Made by a program: the position numbers and the translations under genes
In this document: positions 8,181 through 16,561 of the stretch, piece after piece
How the letters are laid out: each line of letters starts with the position of its first letter
How positions within the stretch are numbered: position 1 is the first letter of the stretch
The notes under the pieces: generated by a model
The model's database searches: none
Told to the model about the DNA's origin: nothing
The model's input: the letters and a program-made list of their open reading frames with translations, nothing else
Source: Mycetocola zhadangensis
GTDB taxonomy: Bacteria > Actinomycetota > Actinomycetes > Actinomycetales > Microbacteriaceae
Length of the DNA stretch: 64,000 bases
Reading direction: 5' to 3'
Assembly: GCF_003668565.1 (NCBI RefSeq)
Contig: NZ_RCWJ01000001.1
Span: 434,001-498,000 of the forward strand

Positions 8181-9890
8181 CTACCCGCGTCGCAAAGCGA
8201 ACAGCGCGTGCAGCAGAGGGACGGCAGACGCAACGATCAGCACCGTTCCGAACACGGCATCGTCATCCCGCACGAGGGCACCTGCGATGAGCAGGCCGCC
8301 GAAGAGGATCGCCGAAACCGCACGCTGTGCTGTTCGCTCCAGTCGCGCGACCCGACGTTCGATGGAAGGGACCTGAACGGTGAGCGAGCCGTCCTCCAGT
8401 CGAGTGATGACCTCGTCGAGACGTCGGGGCAACCCAACGGCGATGCCCGCGATTTCGCGCGCCTGATCGGCCACATCCCTGACCACATTTCCGCTCTCGT
8501 CTCGCAGCAACTGCGCCGCGTACGGTTCGACGGAGTCCCACAGGTTGAACTTCGGATCGAGGGCACTGCACACGCCAGAGGTGAGCGACATGGCGCGGAT
8601 GACCAGCAGGAAGTTCTCCGGCAACTGGAACGGCAGCGACCGCACGACGTCACCGAACTGCTCGGCGAAGTCACGAAACTCGCGCGGGTCGACCTCACGA
8701 AGCTCAGCGAACCCCATGCCGCCAAAACGAGCGAAGAGCTGCACCATCGCCCGCTCAAGTTCGGAGGTCTCCGCCGTCGGCAGCAGCACGCCGACGTCGC
8801 GCATCGCGTTCACCAGGCCCCTGCCGTCGCGCGAAGCGGCCGCGATCAACAGTTTCCGCAGTCCGCTGCGAGTGCTGCTCGACACTTCGCCCATCATGCC
8901 GAAGTCGATGAACGTCAGCTTCCACGGCCGCGCACTCGAGCCGTCTGTGATTGGAGTGACAAAAATATTGCCCGGGTGCGGGTCAGCGTGAAAAAAGCCG
9001 GAGGTGAAGAGCTGGTCGAACATCACAGTGGCGAAGACGGATGCCACGTGGCTCGGATCGATTCCGGCCGCGCGGAGGGCATCCCCATCGGTGATCTTGA
9101 TCGCCGTCACATCTTCGAGGGTGAGAACGCGCCGCGTTGTGCGCTCCCAGACGACGGCGGGAACCGTCACCCGGTCGTCGCCCGCGAAATCGGCAGCGAA
9201 CCGTTCTGAGTTCACCGCTTCGTGGGAATAGTCGATCTCTTCGAGGCTCGTGGCCGCGAACTCCTCAACGAGCGCAGGGGCATTCACCCGGTCGGAGACC
9301 AGGCGCACGTGGCTGAGCCACCCGCCGACCTTGCGCAGGGCGGCCAGGTCGACGTCCACGATCTCATCGATGCCCGGCCGCTGCACTTTGAGCACGACAG
9401 TGTTCAGCCCGGTGTCTTCCGCATCGAGCGCACCCAGGGTTGCGCGGTGCGCCTGGCCGAGGGACGCCGCAGCCAGCGGCGACTCGTCGATTGTCGAGAA
9501 TGCCCGGGTGAGCGGAAGCCCAAGCTCCGCCTCGGCGAGAACCCGGATCGCCGGAAACGGCACGGGAGGCACTTCGTCCTGCAGCCCCTCGAGCTCGGCG
9601 GTGATCTCGGGCGGCAAGACGTCGAGCCGCGACGACATGAACTGGCCGACCTTGATCATCAGCCCGCCGAGGTCGACAGCGAGCGCGTGGAAGCGCCGCG
9701 CGAAACGCTTCATTCGCCGTGCACGCGTGCGCTCAGCGACTTTCCTCAACCCGATGCGTGGGAGAAACAGTTCGAACCACCACGTCACCGCCAAATTCCA
9801 TCCGGCGAACCGCAGGATGCGCCGGTAACGGGCGCGTGTGTTTCCTGCGCCGGATTGTGACTTCACCCGACCCGGTCGAACCGATGGCAC
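8181..9890 (-). CDS. ABC1/UbiB-like atypical protein kinase
   Basis: The 569-residue product shows the full ABC1 (AarF/UbiB) pattern: LGGLMIKVGQFMSSR (KxGQ, about 74-88), the Ala-rich loop AAASLGQAHRA, VVLKVQRPGID with the ATP-binding Lys, DYSHEA, FHADPHPGN and FIDFGMMG. Two hydrophobic segments close the C-terminus (about 520-565), so it is membrane anchored. ABC1 proteins are ATPases needed for quinone synthesis or membrane lipid handling in other organisms. The role in actinobacteria is unclear. It starts with GTG 5 bases after the stop of the PadR gene, so the two are cotranscribed. Confidence 0.88.
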   Translation of the reverse strand: MPSVRPGRVKSQSGAGNTRARYRRILRFAGWNLAVTWWFELFLPRIGLRKVAERTRARRMKRFARRFHALAVDLGGLMIKVGQFMSSRLDVLPPEITAELEGLQDEVPPVPFPAIRVLAEAELGLPLTRAFSTIDESPLAAASLGQAHRATLGALDAEDTGLNTVVLKVQRPGIDEIVDVDLAALRKVGGWLSHVRLVSDRVNAPALVEEFAATSLEEIDYSHEAVNSERFAADFAGDDRVTVPAVVWERTTRRVLTLEDVTAIKITDGDALRAAGIDPSHVASVFATVMFDQLFTSGFFHADPHPGNIFVTPITDGSSARPWKLTFIDFGMMGEVSSSTRSGLRKLLIAAASRDGRGLVNAMRDVGVLLPTAETSELERAMVQLFARFGGMGFAELREVDPREFRDFAEQFGDVVRSLPFQLPENFLLVIRAMSLTSGVCSALDPKFNLWDSVEPYAAQLLRDESGNVVRDVADQAREIAGIAVGLPRRLDEVITRLEDGSLTVQVPSIERRVARLERTAQRAVSAILFGGLLIAGALVRDDDAVFGTVLIVASAVPLLHALFALRRG

Positions 9891-9895
9891 CCGGC

Positions 9896-10444
9896 TTAGC
9901 CCTGGGCGAGAATCGAGTAAAGACGGCGACGAGCGTCGTCGAGCACGGTCACTGCCTCTCGAACCTGTTCCGGAGATCCGGTGCGGCCGACCTGAGCAGC
10001 GGCCTGGGCGAGCTCGACGCCCGCTTTCGGCAGCGCGGTGAACGCGGACTTGTCATCGCCGCCCACGGTTTCCCATGGCGCGGTCGTGTCTGAACCTGCA
10101 GCCACCTCCCGGCCAGCCTCGGTCAGCGCATACGTCTTCCTGCCGTTCGACTCCTCGGCGCTGATCAGCCCTTCATCGGCGAGAAGCTGCAACGTTGGGT
10201 ACACCGAGCCCGCGCTCGGTTTCCACGCGCCATTGCTGCGTTCCTCAATCTCTCGGATGATCTGATAGCCGTGCATCGGCTTCTCGAACAGCAACGCGAG
10301 CACGGCGGCTCGTACGTCGCCGCGACCCATCCGACCGGTGCTCGGCCGCTTCTCGAACGTCGACCGCAACTGCTCCATCACCTGCCACATACTGTCGGCG
10401 TTGAATCCAGGGCCGAATCCGCCTGCGGGAAATGCGTTACCCAT
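9896..10444 (-). CDS. PadR family transcriptional regulator
   Basis: The ATG at 10444 is preceded by GAGGAG, giving 182 residues; the longer upstream frame has no ribosome site. The PadR winged helix spans about 45-115 (RAAVLALLFEKPMHGYQIIREIEERS, then SAGSVYPTLQLLADEGLI). A helical C-terminal part of about 50 residues follows. The N-terminus is Gly- and Met-rich (GGFGPGFNADSM). PadR proteins bind DNA as dimers and usually control their own operon. A perfect palindrome 31 bases upstream is a likely operator. Confidence 0.88.
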   Translation of the reverse strand: MGNAFPAGGFGPGFNADSMWQVMEQLRSTFEKRPSTGRMGRGDVRAAVLALLFEKPMHGYQIIREIEERSNGAWKPSAGSVYPTLQLLADEGLISAEESNGRKTYALTEAGREVAAGSDTTAPWETVGGDDKSAFTALPKAGVELAQAAAQVGRTGSPEQVREAVTVLDDARRRLYSILAQG

Positions 10445-10474
10445 GATGACTCCTCCTCGAGTTCGAACGATACT

Positions 10475-10490
10475 CAACGATATATCGTTG
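10475..10490. promoter_or_regulatory. PadR operator candidate (perfect 16-bp palindrome)
   Basis: CAACGATATATCGTTG is perfectly self-complementary and lies 31-46 bases upstream of the padR-like start codon. A second half-site, AACGATA, is at 10466-10472. AT-rich palindromes of this kind are known PadR targets, which suggests autoregulation of the PadR-ABC1 operon. Confidence 0.6.
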
Positions 10491-10541
10491 CGGGGCTGAG
10501 CGATAGGGTGATTTTCGCCAGCCGCGCCTACCGTCGAGGGG

Positions 10542-11684
10542 TCAGCGGCGGATGTCGGTGAGGGAGCGGACGGATGCCGCCACCGCGTTGGCAACCTGCT
10601 CGAGCTCCTCGGCTGTAATGCCCGCCGAGAACGTGAAGCGCACGGCCGTTGCAGCGACATCGGCTGGCACCCCGAGCGCCGTGAGTACGTGTGACGGTTC
10701 GGCGCTCCCAGCGGCGCAGGCCGACCCACTCGAGGAGATCACTCCCCGGCGCTCGAGTTCGAGGAGCACACCTTCACCACTCGTCCCCGGGAAACAGAAT
10801 GAGGCGTGAGCGGGCAGACGGCGGGAGGGGTGCCCTGTGACGATCGCGCGCGGGAGAAGTTCGCAGACGCGGGTGAGAAAGTCGGTGCGCAGTGCGCCCA
10901 CGCGACCCGTGGCATCCGCTCGCTCGCTTTCGGCCAGGTCGAGTGCCGTTGCCAGTCCGACAGCGAATGCGACATTTTCTGTTCCTGAGCGGCGAGCGCG
11001 TTCCTGGCCGCCACCGGAGAGAAGGGGTTCGATCGGCAACCGGCCCCGGAGGTAGGCGACGCCGATTCCCTTCGGTGCACCGATCTTGTGGCCGGAGAGA
11101 GAAAGCGCGTCGACACCGAGTGCCGGGATCGAGAGGTCGAGCCAGCCGGCAGCCTGCACAGCGTCGGTGTGGAAAGGGATGCGGCGCTCGCGGCTGAGCG
11201 CGCTCAGCGAGGCGATGTCCTGGATCGTGCCGATCTCGTTGTTCGCGTACATCACCGAGACGAGGGTGGTGTTCTCACGGAGAACCGCCGCCAGGGCCTC
11301 GGTCGTGACCGTGCCATCGGGGGTAAGTGGAACGAACGAGACCTCGAAGCCGTGCAACCGGCGGAGGTAGTCGACCGATTGAAGCACTGCCTCATGCTCA
11401 ATCGCCGTCGTAACGATGTGCCTGCCGCGAGGATCGCCGAGCGCGATGCCCTTGATCGAGAGGTTGTCCGCTTCGGTGCCTCCCGAGGTGAAGACGATGT
11501 CGCTCGCGCGAACACCGAGCACACGGGCCACGCGACTTCGGGCATCGGCCAGGGCCGTCGCGGCGCGTTCGCCGACGGTGTGCACGCTCGACGGGTTGCC
11601 GAATTCGGCGGTGAGGTACGGCCACATCGCCTCGAGCACCTCCCGGCGCACCGGTGTAGTTGCGGCGTTATCGAGGTACAGCAT
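10542..11684 (-). CDS. Cysteine desulfurase of the NAD operon (NadS-like)
   Basis: From the ATG at 11684 the product has 380 residues. It matches class V aminotransferase-fold desulfurases: YLDNAATTP at the start, the PLP lysine in SLSGHKIGAPKG and the active-site cysteine in SSGSACAAGS, with a short NifS-like loop. These enzymes take sulfur from cysteine to build Fe-S clusters. The gene overlaps the nadC end by 17 bases and closes the nrtR-nadABC operon. NadA needs a [4Fe-4S] cluster, so a dedicated cluster-building role is likely. An upstream start at 11735 would lie inside nadC and lacks support. Confidence 0.88.
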   Translation of the reverse strand: MLYLDNAATTPVRREVLEAMWPYLTAEFGNPSSVHTVGERAATALADARSRVARVLGVRASDIVFTSGGTEADNLSIKGIALGDPRGRHIVTTAIEHEAVLQSVDYLRRLHGFEVSFVPLTPDGTVTTEALAAVLRENTTLVSVMYANNEIGTIQDIASLSALSRERRIPFHTDAVQAAGWLDLSIPALGVDALSLSGHKIGAPKGIGVAYLRGRLPIEPLLSGGGQERARRSGTENVAFAVGLATALDLAESERADATGRVGALRTDFLTRVCELLPRAIVTGHPSRRLPAHASFCFPGTSGEGVLLELERRGVISSSGSACAAGSAEPSHVLTALGVPADVAATAVRFTFSAGITAEELEQVANAVAASVRSLTDIRR

Positions 11685-12543
11685 CGGGATTCGCCTCGAG
11701 CACCACGTCGAGCCCCAGATCAAGCGAGCGCACACTGTGGGTCAGCGCCCCAGACGAAACCACGTCGACGCCCGTGCGTGCAATGTCGCCGACGGTGTCG
11801 AGAGTGACATTGCCTGACGCCTCGACGATCGCGCGACCGGCGATGAGGTCGACGCCGGCACGGAGCTCGTCGAGGGTGAAGTTGTCGAGCATGATGGTGT
11901 CCACTCCGGCGGCGAGAACCGGTTCGATCTGGTCGATCCGGTCGACCTCCACCTCGAGGTGTGTGGTGTGCGACAGTCGGGAGCGCACGTCGAGGAGCGC
12001 GTCGGTGACTGAGATGCCCCCGGCTGTGAGCACGGCGAGGTGGTTGTCCTTGGCCATCACGGCATCGGACAGCGAGAACCGGTGGTTGAACCCGCCACCG
12101 GAGCGCACGGCGTGGCGCTCGAACGCGCGCAGTCCGGGGGTGGTCTTGCGGGTGTCGACGATACGAGCTTTCGTTCCGGCCACCTCGGCGACGTAACGTG
12201 CGGTCTGGCTGGCGATTCCCGACATGCGCTGCACGAAGTTCAGTCCGATGCGTTCCGCCTGAAGCACACCGCGTGCGGGGCCGGTGACGGATGCCAGTTG
12301 GTCACCTTTTCCGAATGCCTCACCATCCGCCGTGTGCACGGTGACCTCGATCCGTGGGTCGGTCAGCCGGAAGGCCGCGGCGAACACAGCACCACCGCTG
12401 AAGACTCCGGGCTCGCGGGCAACGAGTCGCGCGGTGGCGATCGCTCCCGCCGGGAGAAGCGTCTGGCTCGTGAGGTCGCCCCACGGCGCGTCCTCCTCGA
12501 GCGCGAGGGTGACGACACGGTCGATGTGTTGCGGAGTCAGCAC
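11668..12543 (-). CDS. nadC: Nicotinate-nucleotide pyrophosphorylase (carboxylating)
   Basis: The product has 291 residues from a GTG at 12543 that overlaps the nadB stop (GTGCTGA). It converts quinolinate and PRPP to nicotinate mononucleotide and CO2. Family features are EDAPWGDLTSQTLLP near the N-terminus, NFVQRMSGIAS, the TRKTTPGLR phosphate-binding loop, RSGGGFNHR, MAKDNH and IMLDNF, with EASGNV near the end. The length matches the family. A longer frame to 12771 would overlap nadB heavily and starts with unlikely sequence. This is the third step of de novo NAD synthesis. Confidence 0.93.
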   Translation of the reverse strand: MLTPQHIDRVVTLALEEDAPWGDLTSQTLLPAGAIATARLVAREPGVFSGGAVFAAAFRLTDPRIEVTVHTADGEAFGKGDQLASVTGPARGVLQAERIGLNFVQRMSGIASQTARYVAEVAGTKARIVDTRKTTPGLRAFERHAVRSGGGFNHRFSLSDAVMAKDNHLAVLTAGGISVTDALLDVRSRLSHTTHLEVEVDRIDQIEPVLAAGVDTIMLDNFTLDELRAGVDLIAGRAIVEASGNVTLDTVGDIARTGVDVVSSGALTHSVRSLDLGLDVVLEANPDAVPR

Positions 12544-14117
12544 GGGGAGAGGACCTTTCGGGAGGAAGCGGGTGAGTGAGCCGGTGCAGCGTCGGTGAGG
12601 AGTGTGGGGTGTGCCTCGGCGGGGTCGAGGTGTGGGAAATCGGTTCGGGTGTGTGCGCCACGAGACTCGGTGCGCGCGAGTGCCGCTGCGGCGAGGGCCC
12701 GACCAAGTGCAAGCAGGTTGCGGTTCTCGAGCTCGTATTCGGTATTTGCTGGCAGGTCGAGCGAACTCCACGCGTCAAGGACGCTGAACGCCGAGGTGAG
12801 CGCCTCGGCGTTGCGGTGGAGGCCAGCGCTCGTCCACAACAGGTGTTGGAGCGCCTCACGGGAGAACTCCGGGACGCTTTCGATCGGCTCATCGTTGCTC
12901 GTTCCGCTCAGCTCCGCCAAGGAGACGGCTCCGTCGAAGTGGGCGGGCTGTGCGAGATCGCCGCGCAGCGCAACCGCAGCCCTGTGCCCGAAGACGGCAC
13001 CTTCAAGGAGCGAGTTGGATGCCAGCCGGTTGGCGCCGTGAACGCCGGTGCGCGCCACTTCCCCGATGGCGAACAGCCCGGGGATCGAGGTGCGCCCGTT
13101 CCTGTCTGTCGCGATTCCACCCATCCAGTAGTGCGCGGCTGGGGCAACAGGAACCCCTTCCTTCGACCAGTCGATTCCCGCCGCTCGCACAGCCGCGTCG
13201 ATCCCGGGAAAGCGGGAGGCCAGGAAGTCCGCGCCGAGCGCTGTCGCGTCGAGCTCGACCGGTCGGCCGCCCTGCAGCGCCATGGTGGCGGCGATGCCGC
13301 GGGCGACCACATCACGAGGGGCAAGTTCCGCGTTCGGGTGCACGCTCGGCATGAACCTGTTGCCTGCCGCGTCGCGGAGGACAGCCCCGTCACCGCGGAC
13401 CGCCTCGGAGATGAGGAAGTTGCCCGAGGTGACAAGGGCGGTCGGGTGGAATTGGTAGAACTCGAGGTCGGCCATCACCGCACCGGCCCTGAGCGCTGCC
13501 GCTGCGCCATCTCCCGTCGCGACCAGCGGGTTCGTTGTGTACGGGTAGAGCTGGCCGGCGCCGCCCGTGGCCAGAAGCACCGCGTCGGCGTCGAGTTGAA
13601 ATACAACGCCATCCGCGCCCTGCAACTCGACCCCGGCGATGGCGCCGTTACTGAGGACGAGGTCCCGAAGGAAGGTGCGCTCGAGCACCGTCACGGAACT
13701 CGAGCGGAGCCGCTCGACGAGCGCGGCCTCGATCACCGCTCCTGTGGCGTCTCCTCCCGCGTGCAGCACCCGCGGGTAGGAATGGGCGGCCTCGCGACCC
13801 CGGGCAAACGCGGGTCCTTCACGGTCGAACTCGACTCCCAGGTTCACGAGTTCGCGAATACGTTCCGGGCCCTCGGCGCACAGGATACGAACGGCGTCCT
13901 CGTCACAGAGACCGGCGCCAGCGGCCAGGGTGTCGGCGACATGCGCGTCGACGCTGTCATCGTCGAACATCACGCCAGCGATGCCTCCCTGGGCGAACCT
14001 GGTGTTGCTCATCCCGAGTGTGCTCTTGGTGATAAGTGTCACCGCGGCATCGGCGCTCGCCGTGAGCGCCGCGGTGAGGCCGGCGATGCCCGAGCCGACG
14101 ACGATCACCCGATTCAT
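12537..14117 (-). CDS. nadB: L-aspartate oxidase
   Basis: The 526-residue flavoprotein oxidises L-aspartate to iminoaspartate for NadA. It has the N-terminal FAD dinucleotide fold VIVVGSGIAGLTAAL (4-18), NTRFAQGGIAG near 38, HSYPRVLHAGGDATG near 112, HPTALV near 205 and IGEVARTGVHGANRLASNSLLEG near 350. The last motif is typical of the fumarate reductase/aspartate oxidase group. The start is 2 bases after the nadA stop and the end overlaps the nadC start, so translation is probably coupled. Confidence 0.95.
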   Translation of the reverse strand: MNRVIVVGSGIAGLTAALTASADAAVTLITKSTLGMSNTRFAQGGIAGVMFDDDSVDAHVADTLAAGAGLCDEDAVRILCAEGPERIRELVNLGVEFDREGPAFARGREAAHSYPRVLHAGGDATGAVIEAALVERLRSSSVTVLERTFLRDLVLSNGAIAGVELQGADGVVFQLDADAVLLATGGAGQLYPYTTNPLVATGDGAAAALRAGAVMADLEFYQFHPTALVTSGNFLISEAVRGDGAVLRDAAGNRFMPSVHPNAELAPRDVVARGIAATMALQGGRPVELDATALGADFLASRFPGIDAAVRAAGIDWSKEGVPVAPAAHYWMGGIATDRNGRTSIPGLFAIGEVARTGVHGANRLASNSLLEGAVFGHRAAVALRGDLAQPAHFDGAVSLAELSGTSNDEPIESVPEFSREALQHLLWTSAGLHRNAEALTSAFSVLDAWSSLDLPANTEYELENRNLLALGRALAAAALARTESRGAHTRTDFPHLDPAEAHPTLLTDAAPAHSPASSRKVLSPC

Positions 14118-14119
14118 GA

Positions 14120-15418
14120 TCAGGCTCCCGCGGCGATCGGAGGCTTAGCCGCAAGCATCCGCTCGAGGGCAAGGCGAGCCGGTGCGGCCACATCATCTGA
14201 CACGGAGATCTGATTGAGCACCACGCCGTCCAGAAGCGAATCGAGCACCCAGGCCAGGTAGCCGGGGTGAATGCGGTACATCGTCGAGCACGGGCAGACC
14301 ACGGGGTCGAGGCAGAAGATCGTGTGCTCGGGGTGTTCTGCGGCGAGCCGCTGCACCAGGTTGATCTCGGTGCCGATGGCGAAGGTTGTTCCGGCCGGCG
14401 CCGCCTCGATTGCCTTGCGGATGTAGTCGGTCGACCCGTATTCATCAGCGGCGTCGACGACCGGCATCGGGCACTCGGGGTGAACGATCACGCGCACACC
14501 GGGGTGCTCGGCGCGGGCCCGCTCGATCTGGTCGACGGTGAAGCGTTTGTGCACCGAGCAGAAGCCGTGCCAGAGGATCACCTGGGAGGACTGCAGCGCG
14601 AGCGCGTCGTTGCCTCCGAATGGTTTGTTCGGGTTCCACATGGGCATCTGCTCGAGCGGAACGCCCATTGCCTTTGCCGTGTTGCGCCCGAGGTGCTGGT
14701 CGGGGAAGAACAGCACACGCTGCCCACGTTCGAACGCCCACTTCAGCACGGTTTCGGCGTTCGAGGAGGTGCAGACGATGCCTCCGTTGCGGCCGCAGAA
14801 TCCCTTGAGCGCCGCCGAGGAATTCATGTAGGTGACCGGGATCACCGGAACCCGCCCCGTGGCATCCGCTTCGCTTCCGAAAAGTTCGGTGAGCTGCTCC
14901 CAGCACTCCTCGACCTGGTCGATGTTCGCCATGTCGGCCATCGAGCAGCCGGCCGCGAGGTTGGGCAGGATCACCGACTGCTCGGGCGTGGAGAGCAGGT
15001 CTGCGGTCTCCGCCATGAAGTGCACGCCGCAGAACACGATCGCCTCGGCGTCGGTGCGGGCCTTGGCCGCTGTCGCGAGCTGGAAGGAATCGCCAACGTA
15101 GTCGGCGTATGCCACAACCTCGTCCCGCTGGTAGAAGTGACCGAGAATGACGAGCCGGTCACCGAGCGTTTCTTTGGCCGAGCGGATGCGACGGTCTAAC
15201 TCTTCGCTCGACGCCTCCCGATAGAACGCGGGAAGTGTGCCCTGCCGCGGCGACCCGGCCGGGATCACGTCGCCCATGGAGGATCCGGGGCCGTAGCTCG
15301 GCGGCTGCAGGTCGAAGACCCACGGCTTCGCGACGAGGTCGGGGCTGCAGGCTGCGCCTGGTGTCGTGCCCGAAATGATCTCGGTGAGGGTGGTGTCGAC
15401 GGAGGCGGTGAGAGTCAT
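14120..15418 (-). CDS. nadA: Quinolinate synthase
   Basis: The 432-residue enzyme condenses iminoaspartate with dihydroxyacetone phosphate to quinolinate, using a [4Fe-4S] cluster. Three cysteine-bearing signatures are present: AAGCSMADMA near 182, the GGIVCTSSNAETVL region near 235 and CLDPVVCPCSTMYRIHPGYL near 372. LGHFYQRDEVV, FCGVHFMAETA and VHPECPMPVVD are also typical. The N-terminus carries about 60 extra residues relative to the E. coli enzyme, as in many actinobacteria. Its ATG overlaps the nrtR stop (ATGA), showing translational coupling. Confidence 0.95.
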   Translation of the reverse strand: MTLTASVDTTLTEIISGTTPGAACSPDLVAKPWVFDLQPPSYGPGSSMGDVIPAGSPRQGTLPAFYREASSEELDRRIRSAKETLGDRLVILGHFYQRDEVVAYADYVGDSFQLATAAKARTDAEAIVFCGVHFMAETADLLSTPEQSVILPNLAAGCSMADMANIDQVEECWEQLTELFGSEADATGRVPVIPVTYMNSSAALKGFCGRNGGIVCTSSNAETVLKWAFERGQRVLFFPDQHLGRNTAKAMGVPLEQMPMWNPNKPFGGNDALALQSSQVILWHGFCSVHKRFTVDQIERARAEHPGVRVIVHPECPMPVVDAADEYGSTDYIRKAIEAAPAGTTFAIGTEINLVQRLAAEHPEHTIFCLDPVVCPCSTMYRIHPGYLAWVLDSLLDGVVLNQISVSDDVAAPARLALERMLAAKPPIAAGA

Positions 15419-16134
15419 GATGCGTCCTTAGGTGCGGAGGGCTGGCGGGTTCCGAGGGGACCGTTGCTCGGATCGGGTTCCGCTGTGTTGTATCGGTAGA
15501 GGCGGGCGGGGCGATGCCGTCCTCCGGTTTTCAGGTGTTCGGTTGGAACGACCTGGCCGGAGCTCTCGATCTGGCGCCGGAAGTTGGCCGGGTCCAGCGG
15601 TTTCTGCAGCACGGCCTCGTGGACTTCGCGCAGTTCGGAGAGGGTGAAGGTGTCGCCGAGGAAGGCGGAGGCGATGTGGCTGTACTCGAGCTTGTTGCGG
15701 AGTCGCCACAGTGCGTACTCGACGATGAGGTTGTGGTCGAAGGCCAGTTCGGGAACGGAGTCGGCATCGAACCAGCGCACGTTCTCGGTTTCGACCGCCA
15801 CGTCGGCTTCGTCGGAGCGGACCAGCGCCCAGTAGACGATCGAGACGACGCGCTCGCCGGGGGAACGGTCGGTGTTGCCGAAGGCGTAGAGCTGCTCGAG
15901 GTACTGGGGTGTGAGCAGAGTGGTTTCGGCGAGGGTGCGTGCCGCAGACGCGGCGAGGTCCTCGTCGGCTTCGAGGGGGCCGCCCGGAAGGGCCCACCTG
16001 CCGTCGAACGGTTCGCGAATGCGGCGCACCAGGGGGAGCCACACGGTCATTCGTCCGTCGTGGGGCGAGGGGCGGAGCGCGAAAATCACTGTCGAAACGG
16101 CGACGGAAACGCCTGCGGCCTGTGCGGTCATCAT
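15415..16134 (-). CDS. nrtR: NrtR-type Nudix-related transcriptional regulator of NAD synthesis
   Basis: The 239-residue product joins an N-terminal Nudix-like domain (about 8-145) to a C-terminal winged helix (about 155-225). The Nudix box region reads GRWALPGGPLEADEDLAASAARTLAETT and lacks the full REUxEE catalytic set, as in regulators that sense ADP-ribose. The helix part contains FTLSELREVHEAVL and NFRRQIESSGQVVP. NrtR repressors control NAD synthesis genes. Here the gene heads the nadABC operon behind two matching operator repeats, which supports autoregulation. Two ATG codons (16134, 16131) follow GAGAGGGA. Confidence 0.92.
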   Translation of the reverse strand: MMTAQAAGVSVAVSTVIFALRPSPHDGRMTVWLPLVRRIREPFDGRWALPGGPLEADEDLAASAARTLAETTLLTPQYLEQLYAFGNTDRSPGERVVSIVYWALVRSDEADVAVETENVRWFDADSVPELAFDHNLIVEYALWRLRNKLEYSHIASAFLGDTFTLSELREVHEAVLQKPLDPANFRRQIESSGQVVPTEHLKTGGRHRPARLYRYNTAEPDPSNGPLGTRQPSAPKDAS

Positions 16135-16151
16135 TCCCTCTCACGCTCGAG

Positions 16152-16206
16152 TTAATGTCAGTGTGACCATAACTAAGATCATCTTAGTGTCAGAGTGACC
16201 CTAACT
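16152..16206 (-). promoter_or_regulatory. NAD operon promoter with two NrtR boxes
   Basis: Two imperfect direct repeats 32 bases apart (16152-16174 and 16184-16206) each have the palindromic core TGTCA-N3-TGAC inside TA...TA ends. Read on the minus strand, CTGACA (16193-16188) is a -35 and TATGGT (16171-16166) a -10 with a 16-base spacer. Each element lies inside one box. The spacer holds a further perfect palindrome of arms CTAAGAT/ATCTTAG (16173-16187). Repressor bound to both boxes would cover the polymerase site. Confidence 0.75.
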
Positions 16207-16302
16207 GGAAGATGGCCGGCAGATTATTTTGAGGCAATGAGCGGAGCGGTGTGGGTGCCGCTCACTGTAGGCTGAGGCAAAACCAAATATCGGGCCGCAC
16301 AC

Positions 16303-16492
16303 GCGATGCGGGAGAGCCGGGTTCGCCCGGCACCGAAGGAGCAAGCCTCCCTGCCAATCTCTCAGGTCTATGTACCGCATCGAACTGGCCACTCTGGAAA
16401 GTGAACGCCCAGCGTTCCGCCGACGGTGAAAGCCGCCCCACCGAAACCCGGTGAGGCGCGCGAAACTCTCAGGCCAATGACAGAGGGGGAGT
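16303..16492 (+). ncRNA. Tandem glycine riboswitch
   Basis: Two glycine aptamer-like units precede gcvT. The first (about 16303-16400) has GGGAGAG, CACCGAAGGAGCAA and AATCTCTCAGG. The second (about 16405-16492) has CACCGAAA, AAACTCTCAGGCCAATGACAGAGGGG. The order and the short linker match the known tandem gcvT-type riboswitch, which turns on the glycine cleavage genes when glycine is high. The following 50-70 bases before the gcvT start would hold the expression platform. Confidence 0.9.
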
Positions 16493-16561
16493 TCCCAAGG
16501 CACCTCGCGTGCCGCAGCCGCTTTTGCGACCGTCGCCCCGGCGATGACTCCTGGAGAACTC

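Noticed and set aside
12576-14213. Long plus-strand open frame of 545 codons
   Set aside because: It lies antisense to nadB and nadC, which have clear family motifs; the translation is low-complexity Arg/Gly/Val sequence of a GC-rich shadow frame.
16544-16561. Earlier ATG start for gcvT
   Set aside because: The GTG at 16562 has GGAG at a proper distance and gives the usual N-terminus; the ATG has no ribosome site.
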